64,000 bases of DNA from Stichopus chloronotus (taxonomy: Eukaryota; Echinodermata; Holothuroidea; Aspidochirotida; Stichopodidae): assembly GCA_021234535.1 (NCBI GenBank), contig CM037837.1:2852001-2916000 (forward strand), in the 5' to 3' direction. The notes beneath the pieces were generated by a model. It was not told the DNA's origin. It saw nothing but the letters and a program-made list of their open reading frames with translations, and did no database searches. The position numbers and the translations under genes are program-made. This document shows, one piece after another, positions 1 through 12,284 of the stretch (the stretch's first letter is position 1; the number at the start of each line of letters is the position of its first letter).

Positions 1-1160
1 CCCCCTCATGTCAGGAACTGTAGTTCCCGGATGTATTTGAGCTGCATGTATCCAGCCTTGAAATAGGGTTGTCATGTCTTCAGTTCCTTAAGTCATGTGA
101 AAAGAAAAATCGATCTATGAAACATGGTAAAACATATTAGATGGGCTGATATGATACAAGAATAATGAATAATAAATCACGCATCGTCTTCTTTTTTTAT
201 TTGAGGGTACCTGGCAATATTTTGGGCTAAAAACATAGACGCACCGGCGCCTATAGAATTCTTGAGGGGAAACAAATATTGCTTGACTGAATTATGTTAC
301 TAACTAGCGGGATTACTATCTAATTGGAGCGCCACCCTTTATTGGCGCGGAGTGTACATGTGCCCAGCCTTGAAACTATGGACAGGCCTATCATATCTTC
401 ATCAACTCAGACCAACTGAAAAGGAAAATCAATCTATTAAAAATGTTGATACATATCAGCGTTTTGAGATGATACAAGGATCATCATGAACTACGCATCC
501 TCTTTTATTTTTTTCTTTGAGTACTTGGCAAATATTGTCGAACACATTGGAGCACTGGCGCCTAGAAATTGGGGATGGGGGGGGGGGGGAGATATTGTTT
601 GTGCGAATTATGTTTGTTACTAACTTGCAGTATTATCTAACCGGGGCGCCACAATTGTCGGCGAAGAACATACAAGGAAATTTTCGAATTTTTTTCAAAA
701 ATAAAAAATGTCAGGAAAAGGCACTTCTTGGGTGTCCTTGAGCTATACCCAGCCTTGAAATATGGATGTCATGTGTGCAGTTAAAAAATTCATGTGAAAA
801 GGAAGACCAATCTATTAAAAGTAGTAATGCATGTCAGTGTTTTGAGGTGATACAAGAATCATAATGAGCCACTCATCCTCTGTCATTTTTTCTTTGAGTA
901 CTTGGCAAATACTTTTTGGTTGAACACATTGGAGAACTTGCCCCGTTAGAGACGGGGGGGGGGGGGCAGATATTCTTTGTCTATTATGTTTGTTACTATC
1001 TGGCTGGATTACTGTTACCATCTACCCCGAGCACCACCACTGGTTGGCCCAGAGCGTAAAAGAAAATCAAAACCTCCAAATGGCAGGCCAACAGCATTTC
1101 TCGGAACTTGAGCTGCATGTATACCCATCCTTGAAATAGGGATGTTGTATACCTGCAATT
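1..1160. repeat. Tandemly arranged copies of a dispersed ~310-390 bp repeat
   Basis: A diverged block recurs with its landmark 'cagccttgaaa' (or a close variant) near 53, 365, 752 and 1125. In the copies each landmark is followed by a conserved order of elements: a 'gtcatgt' stretch, 'gtgaaaaggaa' with 'atcaatctatt', 'gatgatacaaga', a T-rich run, 'cacttggcaaa' and a ggcgcc/poly-G stretch. Related single copies lie near 34.84-35.01 kb and 40.34-40.52 kb, so this is a dispersed family and not only a local satellite. No coding capacity or clear termini were seen; the short ORFs here lie within the repeat. Confidence 0.7.
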
Positions 1161-2899
1161 TCTCAATTGACGATGAAAACATTATATGGGAGAAATTATG
1201 ATAAATTGGATTGCTATTATCTAGAATATTTATGTTATGTCATGTCCAGAGAATTCAACAACCTACTTTCGAAAGATAACACTTCTTCATTTTTTTCTTT
1301 AGAAATCTGTAACTGCAAGGTAACCTTAGGCAAAATCTGGTACAATATTTTGCATTTATTGCAATCATTTTTCACAAGAAATTTATAGTTCCAGTAAATT
1401 AAGACACTTGCAACAATTTTTACTCTCTGGCGATTAGTTTTTTATTGGTTTGTTACAACCGTCGATGATAGTATAACAAAGTATGATAAAGCTAGTTCTT
1501 GTACCGATAACTATGTAAATGATAGCCAGCTTGATGAAAAGAAAAAAAGGTCATATAGTATTTTGATAGCGTGGGGGAAAGCATGATAATTAAGTGACAG
1601 GACGGCATGATATAACCCTGGGAGAGGGATGCAAGGGAGTAGATGTCTCCATCCTTTTTTCGACAAATTTTTCACCTACTAGGTATACCTTAGATGCAAT
1701 CTAGTGCAATATTTGGGGGGTTTTTTGAGATCATAAAATGTGCTACGTACTAGACTGAGATATGGAAAAATCCAACTGCTATTTCTGCACATTTTCCGAC
1801 TATCGTCGCAACTAGACTGAAATATAAGAAATTCCAACTGGTATTTCAAATTCCTTGAGATTGATTTTCAGATTTATTGAGAATTTTTTCAATTATCAGG
1901 TAACCTTAGACACTATTTGGTGAAATCAATTGGCATCTTTTTACACCATCAATTGTGCTACATGAAAAAGTGCAACTGCTACATTTCAGATTTTCCGACT
2001 ATTTGTCGCTCTGACAATCCACCCAATCGCGATGGTCCTGGCTTTAGTTCTCAAATCCCGGTTTCTGTGACCGAAGTGTATCGATAACCGTTACACAAGT
2101 AAAAAGAAAAGTCATTTCTAATACTTAAGGAAAGTCATTTCTAAGAGAGTTTTTTTTATTTTAATCATTGCAACGGAATGCAATTGAAAGCGAGACTATG
2201 ACATCATTTCGAGGACAATGAATAGCGTGCGTGCACACATGTAATCTAGTATCTCTGTATAGTAAACTACAAAACAATTTACCCTCTACGCAGTCTGTAG
2301 TTGTGTTAGTGTAGAAAGAAAAAAAAACACACTGCGCAACCGACACCCAAAAATGTTTGTCACTTAGCTTAGCATGTACATGTACAGACTGCATTTGCAC
2401 TACACGCAGAGCTATGTACTCTTTCTCAAGCTCCGCTCCCAAAGGTTGGCCAGCTAGCTAGCTGCTTTTCTTCGTATGCATGATAGATCGTACAAGTACA
2501 GCGTACATAATCGCAATTGAAGCAGTGTGATGCGAACTTATCCGCAAGAATCAAACTGTTCAAATATCGTATGCTGCAATTTCTGAAGTCGTATAGGTTT
2601 GTGCTATTTTCTGCCTGACCAAGATAACTGAAAATTATTCAAGGTGACCACGATGGATGTGAAATCAGGACACTTGGGATTCGAGAACGAATGAGTTGGC
2701 AGTCTGCCGTCCGTCGCACGCAGATTAGTAGTACGTAAAACACATGCAGCCTACAGTAGGCCTAACGACTAACTGAGACTAAAGAGTAAAGAATGGTAAA
2801 CACGACTGTAGCGGTACAGTGTACTTGTCGTCAAACTTAGCTCTTCTTCACTTCAGGCCTAGCTTTGGTCCAATTAGTATCGTTAGGCTACGTCAGTGT
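1161..2899. other. Intergenic, no recognised feature
   Basis: AT-rich sequence with short homopolymers. Only short ORFs without family resemblance are present, and the gctagctagctgc palindrome near 2452 is unremarkable. I see no gene. Confidence 0.6.
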
Positions 2900-3740
2900 C
2901 ATTAATAATACAGTCTTACTGTCTAGGCAAGAAAGTGATAACTGATAATCGTACCAACTACCATACTTCTCATGAAGTAACTAATACTAGTAATAGGAGG
3001 CTAAAGAGTAAGGAGTAACTAAGTTATATCTTACCATGATATTGGAGGGTACAATTTTAGAATACCCCACCTTTCACTATTTTAGAAGGTCTTTTTTTTA
3101 TTTACAAGTGGAGTTGCAGTCGAGCAAGGAAGCTTTGAGCTTTCACAATAACTCTGATATCACTACGACTCCAACTCCATTAAATGTTGTATTGTCACTG
3201 CGACTCCAGCAACAATAGATGCATCATTCTCATGCCCCCCCCCCCACCTTGAGACTGAGTCCACCTAAAAGTACATGTCAAATATTCACCCCAACTCCAG
3301 CAGCAATTAGTACATTGCAATTAGTAACTCTGACTTCACTGCGAGTCCGACTGCATCTAAAAGTTGTATTGTCACTATGACTGACTCCAGCAAGTATAAT
3401 TACCACCTTGACTCTGACTCCACTTGAACATAAATATCAAAGATGCATCCTTCTCACCTTGACTCCGACTCCACCTGGAAACACATGTCAAATTACAATG
3501 GAACATGTTCAAGTCACTGAGACTCCGTTCGACTCAAGTCTTTTAGTATCATTAACCAGTCAATGCATCGTCATACTCCCCGCCACCTAAACTCCACCTG
3601 AAAATATATGTCAAAGTACAATTACCCGTTCATACTGTTACTTTGACTCTCATTTTATGTATACATCATTTTCAATCTCGTTCCCTCAAACTCCAACTCC
3701 AGGTACAAATACATGTCCACCCAAAAGTATGTGTCGCTCT
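2900..3740. repeat. Degenerate ACTCC-rich minisatellite
   Basis: 'gactccaactcc' and 'gactccgactccacct' motifs recur many times, joined by a recurring 'acatgtcaaa..acaat' segment, giving a degenerate unit of roughly 60-130 bp. A poly-C tract sits near 3235-3245. The ORFs of about 60 aa here follow the repeat and are not believable genes. Confidence 0.65.
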
Positions 3741-4532
3741 CAAATGTGCTTTGACTCCACCCAAAAAAAGAAGGAAAAGACTAAAAGGGAACTTCCGTAA
3801 CCTTTAGAGGCAGCTACTCTGTAGGTTGATTTTGACTGCAACTCCACAATGCCAATGAAAAAGGAGAAGTTCAAAAGTGCTGGGTGTTCTGAAATTACTC
3901 CTATTGGAACATTGTATCCACAGCCCAGCCTGTGGTTGTCCAAGCGTTGATTGCCCATTCGACAGTGCCCTGCATATCAGCAATGCACGTTCCATTCAAA
4001 TAAATGCCTGTTATGCAATAATGATTGTCCATGCTGTTGACTGCCTGAAGTGCTATAATGTTTAGCCTTGTTGTGTGTCACCCAAATTACCCATGGATGC
4101 TGAATCAACAAAAGTCTTTGAATTATAGCATTGCTTCTCAAATTTGGAAATTCTTTCTCCGTCTTTGTCTCTTTGAGATCCATAGAGAAATTAGGGTTTA
4201 AATCATGGTACATGTAACTGCTAGGCCTAGTCAACAATTTGCCACCTTGTTTTTGGAATTTAACCTAGGGGTTATATGCTTCTGTAACTTCAAGAGATGA
4301 AACTACAGTAGTTTAACCTCATTTTTCTTCAGTATTTGTGAAATAGGCCTATGTCACAAAACTAATATGAAGTTGTGTGTGGTAGCTGAATTCCTAAGAC
4401 CTTGTTTAGACTGAGGTATAACTGGGGAACAGCCCAAATGCTTTCTATTTGTGGAACTGGTGGCATGGTCATGGTCTATCAACATACGAATAATTTACAC
4501 ACCAAAGAGACGTAAGCCTTTCCAGCATGTGT
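3741..4532. other. Intergenic, no recognised feature
   Basis: Unique-looking sequence with several overlapping short ORFs on both strands, none resembling a known family. I see no gene. Confidence 0.55.
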
Positions 4533-4938
4533 TAGTATGTATGTATGTATGTATGTATGTATGTATGTATGTATGTATGTATGTATGTATGTATGTATGT
4601 ATGTATGTATGTATGTATGTATGTATGTATGTATGTATGTATGTATGTATGTATGTATGTATGTATGTATGTATGTATGTATGTATGTATGTATGTATGT
4701 ATGTATGTATGTATGTATGCGTGTATGTATGTATGCGTGTATGTATGTATGTGTGTGTGTATGTATGTATGTATGTATGTATGTATGTATGTATGTATGT
4801 ATGTATGTATGTATGTATGTATGTATGTATGTATGTATGTATGTATGTATGTATGTATGTATGTATGTATGTATGTATGTATGTATGTATGTATGTATGT
4901 ATGTATGTATGTATGTATGTATGTATGTATGTATGTAG
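4533..4938. repeat. (GTAT)n tetranucleotide microsatellite, about 400 bp
   Basis: About 100 uninterrupted or nearly uninterrupted GTAT/ATGT units, with a short interrupted stretch near 4718-4760 (gcgtgt and gtgtgtgt variants). Because the unit is 4 bp and lacks stop codons in several frames, four long ORFs (133-165 aa) appear on both strands. They are repeat artefacts. Confidence 0.99.
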
Positions 4939-7900
4939 GTGTTTATGATTTCTTTTTACTGAAACACATACCAAAATAACTGTGAATAATAAGAAATTTG
5001 TCTCATCTATGATTCAAGTCTCTTTATTTGTGAGGGTTTCTTATCATCTGATGTTTGGCTCAAAAGAGCATGCATATTTATTGCTTAAGGAAAAGAAGTA
5101 TTGAGTGCTACTGAGTGTGACTGATTACATGCGACATACATGAATTTATCAATCTGTACTCGGACTGAGTTTGTATCCAAGAGATAGTTCGTGGATGTTG
5201 GTATTAGGAATGCAGTTAGAGCTAATGCGTGATCAATACATGTCAGTTTTGCGGGCTAAGGAGACATAGGCCTAAGGTGGTACAGTACCATGACCAAGCC
5301 TCCACGTTGGATATGGTCTCAAACAAAGTTACATAGGCTATACACCCCTGCCCTCCCATATATCATACACAGTGACGTCCTTGCATTATTCCCAAGAAGC
5401 CCTTTGAGTAGATATGATTAACATTGCGTTCATTTTACGATGACGTCACAATCATGTTCCGGATGAGGGCATGCTAAATAGCGTCCTCTTTCCGATAGGA
5501 GGGTTTCCTCACCATGGCACTGCCCCGGTGCCTTTACTTGGGCATGGTCTTCCTTATCAAGCTATAAGTAGTTCTGAAATCATGTGACTGTGTCAATGCG
5601 ACAGTCCGCTTGAGACATGGTCTTCCTCATCAAGCTAAGGTGATCAAAGTTCTGTTCATTTACTCACATGAGGTCATAATCACCGGTATGCCTCACTGTG
5701 ACACAGCAACCATGCCTTCGTGTAGGACACCATCTTCCTCATGAAACTAAAATGATCAAAGTTCTATTCATTTACAGTAACACGGCATAGTCTCTATCAT
5801 TACAGGAACACAGTTTATGCATAGCAACATAGCAGTCCTTTCAACTGTGACTCTGAGGTTTTAAAAAAGGGTTCTTCTGAAATTTACTTTGGTATTTTGC
5901 AGTTACTCCTAGGCTGAGTGAAGATTACAACATATCCCACCATTTTCCTTTTCGACGTTGAGATGCTTTGCCTTGTATTTCTCAGAGTAATGTTAAAGTC
6001 ATGCATAAATGTTAGGGTAAACATCAACTAAAGTTTGAACTCTCTCTATTTGCCTTCCTGGGTGGGCTAATGTACAGTAACAGTACAGTATATCCTAGTA
6101 CTCCTAAAACAATTTTCAAATTTCCCCTCTTCCAAACTTGTTAAAAAATTTTTTCAACTTTTTAAAATAGTGCAAAGGCCTGTTTAAGTAATTACAAGGT
6201 CTTTGTGATGTGTCAGTGAAACTTTTCATTATTTTTTACGATGATTTTTCAATGGATGCTAGGGCTGTAGGTTTTCCACTGAAACAAATTCTGTTTTCAA
6301 CTCTTTGATTCCTCAATCCTGCTAGTTCTTTTCCGTTTTCAAAATACTGACCGGCATCAATTGCCGTAGCATGTTTGAAGTAACAAAGTCTTATCTGGGG
6401 GTCTTGCCAAGTCTCTTGATGGCCAGTCTCACATTAGAACTGTGTAGAGTATTGGGTGAAAACACAAAAAGCTCGATCAGAACAAAATCGTTGATATTGC
6501 TTCAGAACTAAAACATTCCATAACATGTTGCTCATGTCATGTAAAGAAACAGCATTACACACAGTTTTGAAGTTGAAATGTCCCAGAAATTCTCAGGAAA
6601 AGACACAGGTAAAAATGTGTACAGTCTTCCAAAAATTTAAAGTAATGATATCCTTAAACGTAGTGGGTGTGTTGTGAATAACCTAACCACCTTGGCGACT
6701 CATGTTTCCTTATTACAGGGAACAAACGACTTTTTGTAAGTTGCAGATTTCAATTTTTTTCAAGAAACATTTTAATATTTTTTATTTTGTTCATCGATCC
6801 GAGTAACTTAAAAATGTTTAGATTAAATGCTGGAAGTAGCAGAATGTTGGCATCGTGAAGGGTTTTGACCCTAGAAATGTTCATATGTGTATTTCTGTGT
6901 GTTGTAATATGCTCGCTTTCACTTTCCAGATGGGGTGCTTGGACAGGCCTAAGCTGATGTTTTGTAATTGACATGATACGTAGTGAAGTTTCTATACATC
7001 TTAAAACTTTTGCTAACAATGTTTTCTTTTTTCATAACTTGAAAAAGGTTGATGAGTAAAATATATGGGCATTCATTTACAAAAAGAGTAATTTATTTCT
7101 CATTTTGGTAAAAGTTGAATGTGAATGGTGCATCTGGGATACACATTTGGATGGATTTACTTACCAGTTTTTTTTCAGATGTAAACATTTAGAAAACCAT
7201 GATCTCTACGTATCAAAACAAGCATCGTATACAAAAGAAACTCCGGAAGTAAAAGTCAGCGAGCTTAATGCCAAAATGATATATATTTTGAGAATGTTTA
7301 ATCGGTTCAAGAATGTTTATTCCTTCCATTTAAACGTTTAGCAAATTACATGGTATCTGACAACACTACCTTCAGCTATATGATTTTCCACAGTCTCAGG
7401 CTTTTGTACCCTAACTTGTTGAAACATTAGTTGTACGTGAGTTGTGTAATTGATGTGGATAGAATTTACTGCAAATTCAGGGTTACCTGAAGAAAAAAGT
7501 GACTCATACAAAAAATTGGCATCCTGCCATGTGGAACCATCAATGTGAATCTGTTCTGAGTACTGCCACATGACTGCACAAGTGCACATTACTGTAAGTG
7601 TGAGAAAACCATATCACACATTTATTATTCATGAAATAAAGCTGTCATAATTTGTGAAAAACTCAGTGGCAGTTTGAAAACTGTGTAGCACATGCTACAG
7701 CACTTGTTTCAGTTCCACTTTTTTCATTTACTGCTGACAGGCCTGTATCCAGGGTGAGGTCAGGAAGTTCAGACAACCCCCCAAGATCTGGAGATCCACT
7801 TATGCCTATGATAGTAGGTCTATGTTAGCAACATATATAATGACTTTTAATTTGTTGTTCATAATTGTTGGGTAAAATGTTCCACTTGTGATAAAATCGA

Positions 7901-8100
7901 ACCTCCTCATCGAAAAAGCTGCACATGGACCTGGTTGTATGACTGCATTTTTGGTTCTAGTAAGTCATTCTTGCATCATCAACCTCTCTGTCCTCCAATG
8001 GAGAAACTATTCAGAAATATCCAGAAATAAAAGTCGCTGCAACACTCACTTTTCACATGAATGACACAAATAATTGTACCAATTTGTATAAGGAGAGACC
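4939..8100. other. Intergenic; three short related blocks at 5.53-5.77 kb
   Basis: No gene was recognised. Between 5535 and 5770 a block starting 'catggtcttcctcatcaag' and running into 'ctaaggtgatcaaagttct' occurs three times in diverged form, a small local tandem repeat. The remainder is AT-rich with only short, unconvincing ORFs. Confidence 0.5.
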
Positions 8101-8730
8101 TGTTTATCAAAAAAAATTCTTAAGGGGAAGGGAAACCCCTCCCCTTAGAGTCCTCCCCAACATAAGCCTACCCCAGAGCAGGGGTGTAGACTATGAGTGC
8201 TGAGGTTTCGCTAGACGAAAATAATCTGAACTTGAAGGGTGGAATAATGCCAGAATATTCACCAAGGAAAAGGGAAGGGTAAAACATCACTTAAAAACAT
8301 AGAAAGTCCTGAATATATTTTCATTTCGAATCTAGCATCAAATGTAGCACCATTTTGCATCTAGCCCACCCGGCGTTAGCAAAGACTTTCTAAACGGGAG
8401 GGGACACCTAACCCATTGGACCCCACCCCAAGTTTAGTCTTTTATACAAATTACAGTACTAATGCCCTGGACAGAGGTGTTGGCTGTGGTGTGGGGTGTG
8501 TCCCAGGTGAGAAAAATCTTAATTAGTCATAAAAGGTCTAAGCGTGAGTATTACACCAAGCCAGATGAAAAATTTAAATCATAACTTACAATATAAGAAT
8601 CAGTGAAGATATACGCAATTCAAATGTAGCCATTTGTATCAAATGCAGGACCATCTTGCATCTAGCCCACCATGTACATTAGCAAAATTTTCTAAAGGGA
8701 AGGATGTCCCTTCACTTGCAGATTCAAACT
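8101..8730. repeat. Two diverged tandem copies of a ~300 bp unit
   Basis: The string 'catctagcccacc' followed by 'tagcaaa' and 'ttctaaa.ggga' occurs near 8360 and again near 8658, with related flanking text (caccattttg / caccatcttg and so on). The ~298 bp spacing indicates an old tandem duplication. No coding potential. Confidence 0.55.
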
Positions 8731-9229
8731 TTTTTAATGAGATGAGTGAGGACACATGTGTTAGTAGTATCTAGGCTAGATGCTTTTGAGAAGGAAAAGA
8801 GGTAAGTCTTACTGACATCACAGACATGCAACCAGATGCCAGGTATAGTTCAAAGATCTGCATTTTATAGTTGTACTAAGAGTAAAGTTAAAAACCAGTA
8901 TTCCCAGTAATGGTAGTAGTATCAAGACTTTGGCCTGCAGTCAGTGCAGTGTGCCCATTGCACCCTCAAACAGCGCTGTGCATTCTGCCACACTCCACTT
9001 TCTCAGCCCTTTTCTTGATAATAATAAAATATATTTTGGGGATCTGGACTGATTTAATATAAAATAACTGTATTTTTTTGTTTTTCAATGTCCTTCCACC
9101 CACAGCTTAACATGTCTGTTCTCTGAAAGGCCTAAGTCGATATTGTGCAATACATACTGTATGTGGACAGTTCAAAGGTCACTTTGTACCTTCTTGACTT
9201 CACCCTTAGGTATACAAAAATATGGGAAC
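8731..9229. other. Intergenic, no recognised feature
   Basis: No ORF or repeat that I can support. Confidence 0.5.
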
Positions 9230-9560
9230 ATATGAAGCCTTTTGGCAATCTGATTGATACATATGTGTACCTTATCAAGTAGCCTTTTGTAGCATTTTTA
9301 AGTAGCCTTTTGTTTTAGTTGGAGGTCAAAGTTCATTTGGGATCAAATGGTATCAAGTAGTGGAACCATTGTTAACATGTTATCTCAAGAAGCGATGTTT
9401 GCAGAGATGTCATGTTTGGTATGTAGGTGTACTGTACCTTTTGAGTACTTAAAGGCTATGGTTTCTGGCAGAGGTGAAAGGTCAACAGGGACCAAAACGT
9501 GAAAAGCTTGTGAACATGTTATCACAGTTGAGGGAGGCTTGTCCTGATGTCATATTTGTT
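9230..9560 (+). repeat. Diverged copy of the ~140 bp AGGTCA-rich repeat family
   Basis: About two units with the family landmarks 'atctcaagaag', 'gcagagatgtcat', 'tatgtaggtgtac' and 'ggaggtcaaagttcatttg'. Same family and orientation as the intron array at 17.82-18.60 kb, and opposite to the array at 38.2-39.3 kb. Confidence 0.65.
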
Positions 9561-9771
9561 ATATAGAGGATAGTGACAAGTGTAATATTTATTGTAAATG
9601 CATAGGTTATATTTGGTGGCTCAGGCCATTTGACTCAACAAGGATCAATCTTTTTAACATGTGCTCATGAAATTCCATTCACAGGAACCTCGGATATGTC
9701 TATCATTTAGTATGTGTATGAAGGTGTCCATGTTGAGCTATGATAGACCTACCTATCAGTCATTATCTTGA

Positions 9772-10355
9772 AGGAAAAGGAAAGTCAGAACTTTTGCAAC
9801 ATTCTATGAGATACAAACATTTGGTGAACACCATCGCCAAATTTCATTCAAATATGTTGTTTACTTTCCAAGGTATTGCAATAGGAATGGTCATAAAAAT
9901 TAATTAGGAAGCTGCCATTTTGAGATTGTGATGACATCACCGGGCTACATGTGATTGAAAAGCGTTTGTTTGTCTTTATATTTCATTGTCAATAAATTTT
10001 AACGGTTATGCATAGATTCAAATCAGAGTATTAAAGATGTGATTATTGCATGATGAACCTCAGTAATTCAACACAAAATGTGTACAGGTGTGTGTGGAGT
10101 TACGAAAATTATAAGTAAAACAAGCAAAGAAATACATTAAAATTCCTGCTGTCTGTGGTCATGTGACATCATTATTCGACTTACTCAAGTTGGTTTACAT
10201 TCAAGTTAGGCAAAACTGGCAGCACCAACTTCTGTGAATTTCAAAAGTGTGTAACTTGGATAGGAAACAATATCTGTGAATGCAACTTTGGGAAGTTGTT
10301 TGTCAAACACTTCTGCTTTATTTTGATAAATATATTCCCAGGGTTTCCTTCTCCT
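9772..10355 (+). mobile_element. TTAA-type MITE, family B, copy 1 (584 bp)
   Basis: Closely similar along its length to 47482-48063. The ends are inverted repeats (left AGGAAAAGG, right end reading AGGAGAAGG on the other strand). The right end abuts TTAA and the left end TTGA, probably a mutated TTAA target duplication. It contains no ORF of note and is therefore non-autonomous. TTAA duplication is typical of piggyBac-group transposases; that assignment is inference. Confidence 0.75.
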
Positions 10356-10359
10356 TTAA

Positions 10360-12012
10360 GGCAAAAGATATTGCTGTGTATATAGTTGTTGTAACATTGC
10401 AATTTTAACACAAATATTACTAAAACATTTTAATGTCCAAGTACAGTATGTTGAACATCCTCACCAATATGCAGTACGTCAGGTTCAAAATACTTGCAAT
10501 TGAATCATGGAAACCACAATGCCTTTGGACTTTCTGGTTATGGAACTGGAAAGTGGGGAATTTTACCCCAGTTCTTCTTCCCCTCTTGTTGGAAGGTGGA
10601 CAGACCCTCCCCCTTTCCCTCTGGCAGAATCCATGTAACTCACTGGTGTTCTCCAATCCGGTGAGTGAAATTAAGACATCACACATTGTGTTCTTGTAAT
10701 GTTTTGTTTACATGAATACCATCAGTGTACATGAATAGCAACTTCTGTGACAAAGTTACTAATTCTTCAGGGGAAAAATTATCTAAAGCTACCCAGTGTT
10801 GGTTTCTTTCAAAGATACATACATTTTGCGCTGACTGCTGCTTTGTCAGACTAGAGCAAAACTTCTTTCGATCATTCCTTTGTCTGTATACATGTACAAT
10901 AGTGTAGACTGCACATGTGCAGGTTACAGTTTTTTCTTGCTCTTACCCCCTCCCCCTCCCTCTTCTTCGTATGTTTCATTAACTTCAGTACCACTGTATG
11001 TTTAACATACATGTTGCTTCCATGTGGAATGGCTTTGAAAGACTGCTTGCATTGGGAACAATTAAACACGCTGGCACTTCACAAAACCATGTGCTGATAT
11101 GATCCAGCTGTTTACAAGTGTAAATTGAGAGAACACTTCCACAGTTTTCTGTGGAGTGGAAATGAATTATATCACGGATCAGTTTCATGTGTCCTTGTGC
11201 ACAGGATAGGGTACACTTGTAAATGCTCTGCTCGTGCACAGATTAATCAATAGCAGTAACTCTTACCGAACAAATGAACATTGTTTTCCCAGTTTGTGCA
11301 GAACCTTACCATGTCACTGCCATTCGTCATAATGTACGCAGTAAATGAATCAGAGATGCACGGTTTCATGCACTGCATTGTGCGTTTTAAGGTTTGATTT
11401 AGAAACACAAATGAAAAAAGTAAACAGGAAGTAATACGTGTTCCAGTGAATTGCACAAGGTAATGATATTGTATCTGAAATAGTGATCATATGCAGTGAT
11501 AAAAAGGCTGTATTGATCAAGACGAATGAGGTACTGCACCATTTTGCGGAAAGTTGTATTCTGCACACATTGGCGCATAGTTGGATACAAAAGTGATTTG
11601 TGAGCTTTAGTTAGCTTTAAGAGCTGACTGTGCTAGTGTATATGCAAGTAGGCAAGCACAATATTAAACATATAGTATAAACCATGAAAATCATTGCAGC
11701 TTGAAGTGAAAGTTATATGTAAAAGAAGACTACTGTAGTTGTACTGTAAAAGATACTAGATATTTCTTTCATTTCCATCTTACACATAAACAGTAAGGTT
11801 AGTAAGAGGACAACACACCTTGTTCTTACAGTATGCTTGAAGAATATGATTGATGGCATGTGTTGTTTCATACTGTATGATGCGTACGTGTGAAGACTCT
11901 TAATGATCGATGTCATGGTTGAGTGTGTGAACACAACCATGACAATTACTGCTAACACAAGACGTGGTGCTAGTAATGTGTCATCCACCCTCTTGTGACT
12001 GATCCATTATGA
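10360..12012. other. Region upstream of the VPS37-type gene
   Basis: No recognisable gene. Several 60-90 codon ORFs on both strands overlap one another and show no family features. The part nearest 12 kb presumably holds the promoter of the downstream gene, but I see no convincing TATA box or initiator. Confidence 0.45.
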
Positions 12013-12158
12013 CTGTGCATGCAATGTGCGTTCTTCTCCTGCAGGTAGCAGTACACTCGCCGCACCCGATAAATTTTGTTACCCATCGATCCGTTGCCTT
12101 CGCACCAGATTATCGGAGAGAAGAAGAGAGAGAAAGTAGCAACAAGTAGCAATACAAG

Positions 12159-12284
12159 ATGGATGTATCAGCTATAGTTAAGAGTGCCCAGTTTCATGTG
12201 GTGCAACATATGACGACGGAGCAATTACAGAACTATCTCGATAACGATGAGAATGTGAACACTATGGTAGACGATCATGATCTT
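12159..12284 (+). CDS. VPS37: VPS37-type gene, coding exon 1
   Basis: 42 codons, beginning MDVSAIVKSAQFHVV and ending DDHDL, followed by donor GTGAGT at 12285. Ends in phase 0. The ATG lies in a purine-rich context (aatacaagATGG) after an AG-rich 5' leader of at least about 50 nt. This exon is too short to stand out as an ORF and was found by reading upstream for a VPS37-like N-terminus. Confidence 0.88.

Noticed and set aside
4451..4979. Long ORFs of 133-165 codons on both strands
   Set aside because: They are produced by the GTAT tetranucleotide array, which lacks stops in several frames; the peptides are pure four-residue repeats.
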